This document shows, piece by piece, positions 57,959 to 64,000 of a stretch of 64,000 bases of DNA. The notes below the pieces were generated by a model, which was given only the letters and a program-made list of their open reading frames with translations, ran no database searches and was not told where the DNA came from. Source of the DNA: Gremmenia infestans (Eukaryota > Ascomycota > Leotiomycetes > Helotiales > Hamatocanthoscyphaceae); NCBI GenBank assembly GCA_032629725.1, contig JAFEVB010000031.1:1-64000 (forward strand), in the 5' to 3' direction. A program made the position numbers and the translations under genes. Position 1 is the first letter of the stretch, and every line of letters starts with the position of its first letter.

Positions 57959-60293
57959 ATGGCCGACAATGCCCACCGTCCGCGTCCGCCGCCAAATCGA
58001 CGCAGAGACAAAGTCCAGCTTTCCTGCGACCCTTGCAAACACCGAAAGTACGTGCTCCATAGCCATCACACACAAAGTCGTGCACGCTTAACTTTGCCAG
58101 GTTGAAGTGCGACCGACAGCACCCATGCGGAGGTTGCTCAAGGCGTGGCCTCACCAACTCCTGCAATTATGCGACGACATCTTCTTCTGCTTCTTCTACG
58201 CCCGATGCTCAGCGGCCTGTTGCTCCGCGACAGGCCACCAGCCTCCATAGCAGGATCTCTGAACTGGAGAGCCTTGTCGTGACGCTCATGGAAGGCCAAT
58301 CACTCCCAAATCCGCCCGCAGCGAAATCGCCGAGATCAAGCTCGCTATCATTCGCACATGTGTCCCCTGAGATCCAGAGACTAACGAAATCCCAGGATGA
58401 AGCTGCATCCACGGCAGACCCTGGCACCTTGAAGTTGCGCGAGTCTGGAACCAGCTATGTCCAGAGTGCCCATTGGGAGGCTATTCTGACTAAGATCAGA
58501 GGATTGGCCGACAGCGAAGAAGAAATTGAACAGAAACAGCATCACAGTTGCGACGTAACCTGGGATAGCAAGGCTACGCCCTGTTCACACTTGTTCTATG
58601 GCCCGAACCATCATGCAACTCGAGATGAAATACTGGCTGCTGTTCCTCCTCGTCCAGTTGTTGACCGCCTCCTTGCCCTTCACTTTGATTCCTACATTAT
58701 CACTCCGTGTTAGTACATCCAAACTTTCTTTCCGCTCTCAGAGGCATTGACTGTGTGCTGTAGATCTCATTCATGGCAAGAAGTTTCTCCGAGAGGTGAG
58801 TTCTTTCTAATCTGGCCGATAACAAGCAATCTGACATTTGATCAGTATGAAACCTTCTGGAAAGATCCGTCTGCAACTTCTATCGCTTGGATCGGTCTCA
58901 TGTTCTCCATGTTATGCATTGCTGCGCAGTTGCAGATCTTCACCATTGACTTCACCGACGGACGAGCCAAATCGCTCAACGCGGAATATCTTACCATGAA
59001 GGATGCCTTCCGGGAGAAGGCCGTTCAGTGTCTTATTCTGGCCAGGTATACGGCGGGAGGACCATATATCCTGGAAACCCTCATAACGATCCTTACTGGA
59101 GAGTTTATACTCTTGAAAGATAGCGCTACCGATGGCTGGCTTTTGATCAGTATGATACTTCATCTGGCAATGCGCATGGGTTATCATCGGGACCCAGATC
59201 ACTTTCCCGGAATATCTCCGTTTGAGGGTGAGATTCGTAGACGCATCTGGACTACAATCCTTCAACTAGATCTCGTTCTCTCCTTGGAGATGGGCCTTCC
59301 TCGAAGTGCCACAGATACGCACATCGATACCAAACAGCCCCGTAATCTGCGCGACTGTGATTTTGAAGAGGACACGACCGAGATGCCTCCGCCGAGGCCA
59401 GAAACAGAATGGACGCCAGTGCTCCCTCTCATTGCAAAAGGGCGACTGATATCACCTCTCGGCTTGATTTGCGACATCAACGCCGATATCAATCGCCCTT
59501 CCTACGACGAGGTCATCAAGGTCAACGCACTTCTTGAAGACGTGCACAATCGTGCTATTCCGCCCGTGCTGCGCTGGCAAACTATGCCACACCCGATTAC
59601 GGATAGTCCAAACCTTGTGATACAGCGGGTAAATGTAGAAACGACCTACTACAAATCGCGCATCCTCCTGTACCGGAGAGCTTTAACCAACTGCCCAGTT
59701 CGACGGTCTCAAGAGCGGGGCAGGGAGTCATTGCGAATTTGTTTAGATTCCGCACTCAAGATTCTATCGTTTCAACAGATGCTTCACGAAGAGTCTCAAC
59801 CATTTGGTCGTTTGTCTCAGCTTAGATGGAAGGTCACCCATATTTTCAACCAGGATGCTCTCCTCGCAACGAGCGTGCTCTGTCTCTACCTTCAAGATGT
59901 CGATAAATTTGAATCACCTGAGACTACAGCACAGACAACGTGGTCGCCTATGGCTGAAGAGATTCGACAAAAACTGACGATCTCGCACAAGATTTGGCTT
60001 CAAATGAGTACGGCATCTGCGGAAGCTGGAAAAGTAGCGAAAGCTCTGAGCATCGTCCTTGGAAACACAGAAGCGTCTGCCGAGGACAGTAGCCGGCCCG
60101 CTTCTTACGACTTTCTGGCGGATTTTGATGATATACCTCCGAATGGATTTGGCGCAACGTTCAACAATCAATGTGAGAAGCACACTAGGTCGTGGCGATT
60201 TGCAACTAACAAAAAGACTTATCAGATTTTCCTTCTGGCTTCTACTCTCCTCTCACGTTTTTTGATAATGTACTGGAAACTGGAGGGACATGA
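57959..60293 (+). CDS. Zn2Cys6 transcription factor with fungal-specific domain
   Basis: Exons 57959-58047, 58101-58708, 58764-58795, 58846-60172 and 60226-60293. Zn2Cys6 cluster at about residues 23-53: LSCDPCKHRKLKCDRQHPCG, then GCSRRGLTNSC, with an intron splitting the HRK|LKC loop. A short leucine-containing helix follows (LHSRISELESLVVTLMEG). The middle-homology domain runs from RPVVDRLLALHFDSYIITPY through GWLLISMILHLAMRMGYHRD and GEIRRRIWTTILQLDLVLSL to the C-terminal helices. The last intron has a strong donor, a CTAAC branch and CAG, and gives a short end (FFDNVLETGGT); retention gives an alternative end at 60396. Divergent from the DHA1 exporter with CGG repeats between them, so probably its pathway-specific activator. 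Confidence 0.9.
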
Positions 60294-60748
60294 AAATATG
60301 GTTGTTTTGCTGGGGCTGAAGCACGTAAAGCAGGTCCATCGAATGGCCCAAATGGCGGACAGTTCAGCTCTCCAGTTCGTTGACTTATATTCGTAGACTC
60401 GTGGTGCTGCCCTAGTCAATTTGCGCATTGTCGCACACCCCCTTGAGGTTGCAAGCAAAAGAGGTTCGATTGTGATGAAGAGAGACTCGCTCATGCACAG
60501 AGATTAACGGCTGAATTCAAAGGATACTTTAAGGATAGAGAAGAGCTGGAGACTTGGAACCCTGTGCGCGAGAAGTCGGAGGCATGGAAACGTAGATTCG
60601 CTCTGATAGGTCTTCACTCTTGAAGTCATAAGATATGGGGGGGTCAATGGACAGGATATCGGAGTTATCTGACTTAGCCTAGCTGACTAAGCGAAGAGGC
60701 TAGGCTAGTTACATTTCCTAACTAACATATACATGTATGTGTAATACC
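60294..60748. other. Intergenic between convergent features
   Basis: 3' flank of the regulator and of the dynamin remnant. Nothing recognised apart from the alternative read-through end of the regulator at 60396. Confidence 0.5.
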
Positions 60749-61800
60749 TCACTTTGCCTGTGTGGCAGATCGTGCAGTAAACGCGTCCAGGTCATTTAAA
60801 CCCTTCTCTAGGATCTCCAGTATCTTCTGCAGCTCGGCTCGTTTTGTGACGGTGCCAGCATCTTCGGAACCCAAAAGCTCAACCTGCTCATCCGACAGAT
60901 CCCACGCCACGTCGGGAGAAAGCCTAGGAGTAGGTCAGTAACGTATCCTAGAAGCTATAGACTATTTAAGTTTTAATGCTATCCTCCCCTAGAGACTGCA
61001 TTTTCTACGTCTGGTCTGAGAATCGACAGGTTTGACTTACACTCCTGGTAGGCGCTGAACAAGACATGTCTCAACAGCATTTACGCTGACGTCGTCAATG
61101 AACTTTTTGAGGGCGACCTGGATTGTTTTAGCACTGCGTAGATTAGAGACCTTTCAGGCTGTTTTACCTTGTAGTAAGCCGCGGCGACATCAGCAGCAAG
61201 CGATACAGAATACTCTTCCACGTCTGGCCGAGTACCGTCCTTTAGTGTCCAGAGAAGAGGTATTAAGGAGACAGGGCCAACTTTGGAGAGTCTAAAGATT
61301 CTGAGGTATAACCATAGCTTTCTAATGACAGGCGGTCAAATGCCCGGTCATGACGATCGCCTTGGATTTTTCGAACATTATCTGTGAGGTAGTCGTTATA
61401 CGTGATCGGATGAATAGCTAGATGCGGTTCGAGTAATTCATCTTGCTTTCCTTTTAGGCCCCTCCGAAGTTGGTGTAGTGAGGGTTGAATCAGATCCTTC
61501 ATCAAACGGGATCTCGTGTCTTATCACATGTCTCTGAAATCATCTTGTTGAAGGTTGTAGCTGCAGCTTCATGGACCTCTTCAGCCAGCTTTTGTGTGAT
61601 AAACTCTCAAGGCTTGCACTGTCGTGCGAACAAATCTCCAACCACGAGAGGGTTGAATGTACCTGGAAGTTCACGGCCTCTGCACTCAACCATGAGGTTT
61701 TTGACTACCAGCAAATGTTCGCTTCTCATAACGTACTGCGAGGTGAAAGGCTATCTGATGTTATTCATATGTTCCGCTTTGTTCATGAATCTTAGTATAT
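60749..61800 (-). pseudogene. Dynamin-family GTPase, C-terminal half only, decayed
   Basis: Reading the minus strand from about 61760: CRGRELPGTFNPLVVGDLFA, RQCKP, an in-frame TGA at 61607-61609 where relatives have Trp, then EFITQKLAEEVHEAAATTF. A frameshift follows near 61500 before MKDLIQPSLHQLRRGLKGK, ELLEPHLAIHPITYNDYLTD and NVRKIQ. Next come AAAYYKVALKKFIDDVSVNA and ETCLVQRLPG, and finally the GTPase effector domain VAWDLSDEQVELLGSEDAG ending ..AFTARSATQAK at 60749. These are the stalk and GED of fungal Mx-like dynamins. The GTPase domain is absent upstream, where AT-rich sequence begins, so the copy is 5'-truncated as well as broken. Confidence 0.82.
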
Positions 61801-62335
61801 AATTAAACTAGATTATTCATAAAGGCGGTTCACTCCTGAATATTAGCTTCGATTCATCAAGTTAGCCTCGATTCATGAATTTCCCCGATTGATGACTGAA
61901 CTTGAACATGTGATTCCTGCCAAAATATCCCCAATAACATACTACCGAGGCGAAATTGATAGCTATAGTAGTATATCAGGTATTATTCATAACCTATGTA
62001 TGACTAAACTGCTCCTCGCATTGCATTCATGCCCCGCTCATTTGTGATTCATGCTTCGTATATTATTCACGTCTGCTTATTAGACATCTATAAAAGGATA
62101 TCTATTCTGTGCAACTTCCTAGAAACACACACACAAATCAACTACCAGACAAAGTCCATATCCTAGTTTACCAACCACACAAACCTCCCAAACATCACCT
62201 ACACACAAGCAAGTCATCATCAAGTACCAATCCAAACCCACACCTCGGACAAGAACTCAACCTTGACGTAAGAATTTCAACAAACCATCTCCGTCCAAAC
62301 CAACTAACCAAAAGACAAGCACATCTACAATCAAC
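61801..62335. promoter_or_regulatory. Upstream region of the small secreted protein, with repeated ATTCAT
   Basis: ATTCAT occurs on the plus strand at 61763, 61815, 61852, 61871, 61985, 62025 and 62047, three times within TTATTCATA, and as the palindrome ATTCATGAAT at 61871. After about 62100 the sequence becomes C/A-rich (CACACACAAATCAACTACC), typical of a fungal leader. No gene. Confidence 0.55.
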
Positions 62336-62587
62336 ATGCACTTCCCCACCTTCACCCTCGCTCTATCCCTCCTCCTAACCCTCATCACCGCCCTCCCAGC
62401 CGCCTGGAGCACAGGCTGTCAATGCTGGAAAGTCGGCCAATTCTGCGACTCGGACTGGAGTCCGAACGGGAACAAAGGTGCAGCTCTCTATGGCGGCTGC
62501 GACCCCCACACCCTGTACCAGTGCGACTATGAACGAGGATTTGCCACGGCCATTCGTGAGGACAAGAAACTGTGTTCCAAATATTAA
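62336..62587 (+). CDS. Small secreted cysteine-rich protein, 83 aa (candidate effector)
   Basis: Single exon. A clear signal peptide (MHFPTFTLALSLLLTLITAL, cleavage near PAA) leaves a mature peptide of about 60 residues with six Cys: GCQCW, FCDSD, GGCDPH, YQCDY and LCSKY. Six cysteines in so short a secreted protein suggest three disulfides. No family recognised. Size, signal, Cys content and position about 62 kb from a telomere, beside a decayed gene and AT-rich DNA, fit effector-like or antimicrobial small secreted proteins. The A/C-rich leader before the ATG suggests strong expression. Function is unknown. Confidence 0.85.
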   Translation: MHFPTFTLALSLLLTLITALPAAWSTGCQCWKVGQFCDSDWSPNGNKGAALYGGCDPHTLYQCDYERGFATAIREDKKLCSKY

Positions 62588-63218
62588 GGCATTGTCGAAT
62601 ATTTAAGGGGACGGGGGAAATGAGGAATTTTAGGAGACAGGCGGTAGGGGAGATGGATGTTGTTGGTTCTGAGAGCGTTTGAAGGTGCTGGTCTCCTTTT
62701 TAGCTGCAGAAAACAATCTATCCTTTTGATAATACTTATGATGCATGTCTTTGAGATTATGCGAGCCGTGTTGGGGTTGCTTATGAATTGTGTGAATAGA
62801 TATCTAGTGTTTGACTTAAAGCAAGGACTGCCTTGAATCACAACAGTCTTTGCTTACAAATTCCGGGCATATGCTATACTATCTACCTGGTCGATGACGC
62901 AAGATTAGATATTCGAATCGATAGATTTCTTAAATCTTTTGCCGTTAAAAACTGAAAAGTTTCCAAGCTCATTATTCACGATATGTATACAAGCAGCTGT
63001 TCTGCAGAATGTAATATGCATTGCAGTGGTACTGTATCTAAGGAGTGAAATGCCCTTTATAGGACGATGGTAAGCTAACAAAGGCTTGCTAGGCAGGAAG
63101 TGGTGGCATAGGCTAGCCAACACTTAACGCCGCGGAATGACTAATAGGGGAAATGAATGTGTTGACTGCGTCCCCAAAAAAGCATGAAAGGAAAGTTATT
63201 CAGCACTAGAGTTGAGAC
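62588..63218. other. Intergenic, no gene
   Basis: 3' flanks of the small secreted protein and of the MetAP2 gene. Frames at 62584-62841 and 62905-63123 are motif-free. Confidence 0.5.
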
Positions 63219-64000
63219 CTAATAGTCGTCACCACGACTAATCACTTCTTTTCCACCACTGTGAAGTAGAACCGTCTATAACGCATGGTCAGTCCCAGAA
63301 GGTGCTGTTGAAGATAGAAGGAGGCCTACATGTTCAAATTGTGCGACATATGAACCCTCCACATCAACAAGTGGCCCGTAAGACTGGACAATTCCATTAT
63401 CAATCAAACTTCTCATCTATGCACCACCAGATTAATAACCGAAAAAAAAACAGTCAGTGGATTGTTTGGACTGCTCACTCCAAGAAGATAGTTTTTCACT
63501 CCCAGACGCTCAAGATATCGACGGCAGAAAACTATGGTCCCAAAATTGGCGTCGATGGTTTTGAGGAGAGACTTTGCGGAAGAAAGATGCAGGTTAGCAG
63601 CACTGACATCGTCCTGTCGCCCGTAGCCGTAATTTCCCACCTAACGGCGTTAGAAAGTTGATTCAGAGGTGAGGAAATTTGTCTCCCTACATCATCGTCC
63701 AAGTAGCCTTTACCAGTACTCCCAAAAGTCTCAATGGCAAACACTTCTCCCTCCTCCATTTTGTCTCGACTATTGTTTTTGACGAATGGAATTTGTTTAC
63801 CGCCATGAATATGGTACCGGAGAATATCATGTCCTGTGATGTTTCGCACAGCTTTCACGGGAAAGACCTTTCCGGCAATTTCGACTTCATAGCTTTCCAT
63901 CACCTCCTGGATCGCAGCGCCGATCTCACTTATCCTTGCGTCAACGCCAGCATGCTATTCACATATCAGTTTCGTAATTGCCAATCTAATATCACACTCT
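63219..64000 (-). CDS. Methionine aminopeptidase 2 (MetAP2), partial, runs off the right edge
   Basis: Removes initiator Met cotranslationally. Only the C-terminal part is in the window. Exons (minus) begin near 63952 with HAGVDARISEIGAAIQEVME, then GHDILRYHIHGGKQIPFVK (metal/substrate His) and MEEGEVFAIETFGSTGKGYL (metal Glu). Short introns near 63660-63700, 63422-63480 and 63278-63334 join to NYGYGRQDDVSAANLHLSSA, FCRRYLERLGVKNYLLG, QSYGPLVDVEGSYVAQFEHT (second metal Glu) and the family C-terminus KEVISRGDDY. MetAP2-specific features are the Gly-Ser-Thr-Gly-Lys loop and the insert before FCRRYL. The divergent linker (LLHSGGKEV for LLRPTCKEV) suggests a paralogue. Upstream exons and the metal Asp pair lie beyond the edge. 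Confidence 0.9.

Noticed and set aside
1..64000. CRISPR array, bacterial operon, ribosomal RNA or tRNA genes
   Set aside because: No direct repeats with regular unique spacers, no operon-like spacing, and no stretch with a convincing tRNA B-box and cloverleaf by eye. The organism is a fungus. A tRNAscan run would settle tRNAs.

Overview
The window is one chromosome end of a filamentous ascomycete (Pezizomycotina). It opens with about 15 copies of the C-rich strand of a TTAGGG telomere. Its genes carry short introns (about 47-75 nt, GT..AG, with CTAAC-like branch sites). The gene families are typical of these fungi: Zn2Cys6 regulators, DHA1 and Dal5-type MFS transporters, GMC oxidoreductases, rhodopsin-like membrane proteins and BCS1-like AAA proteins. 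The duplicated or accessory sequences look damaged by repeat-induced point mutation (RIP). I cannot name the species; nothing seen separates Leotiomycetes from Eurotiomycetes or Sordariomycetes.

Layout. 1-3.55 kb is subtelomere: telomere, a CAG tract, a non-LTR retrotransposon reverse transcriptase full of stops but still in one frame, an AT-rich minisatellite, and a 12-bp interstitial telomere repeat at 3013. 3.55-12 kb is accessory: an aldo/keto reductase, a Dal5-type transporter divergent from a TauD-type dioxygenase, and a broken transcription factor. 12-27 kb is more conserved: a 1513-aa coiled-coil protein, a seven-helix membrane protein, a BCS1-like AAA protein, a cytosolic S9 peptidase and an S6K/Psk1-like AGC kinase. 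27.6-31.2 kb holds a protein built from five C-x2-C...H-x(n)-H modules and, divergently, an NAD(P)-binding epimerase-like gene whose first coding exon is only the ATG. 32.8-43.4 kb has a secreted GMC oxidoreductase, a P4-ATPase flippase and a large secreted Ser/Thr-rich protein. 44.7-51.5 kb has a dead ankyrin gene, two small Trp-rich genes in tandem, and an acidic nuclear-type protein behind a long leader. 53.4-60.3 kb has a DOMON/cytochrome b561 protein and a divergent DHA1 transporter/Zn2Cys6 regulator pair. 60.7-64 kb has a decayed dynamin fragment, a small secreted cysteine-rich protein, and the 3' part of a MetAP2 gene that runs off the window.

Likely functional groupings, all inferred: (i) the Dal5-type transporter with the TauD-type dioxygenase as an uptake-and-oxidation pair for an organic anion, with the dead regulator as former partner; (ii) the DHA1 exporter with its divergent Zn2Cys6 regulator, whose shared promoter carries a regular array of CGG triplets; (iii) two physically separate genes resembling the flavin and cytochrome halves of the cellobiose-dehydrogenase world. 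Four genes carry single in-frame stops, three of them (TGG to TGA, CAG to TAG, TGG to TGA) of the type RIP makes. Exon boundaries were read by eye from splice consensus and frame continuity; coordinates inside genes may be off by a base or two.
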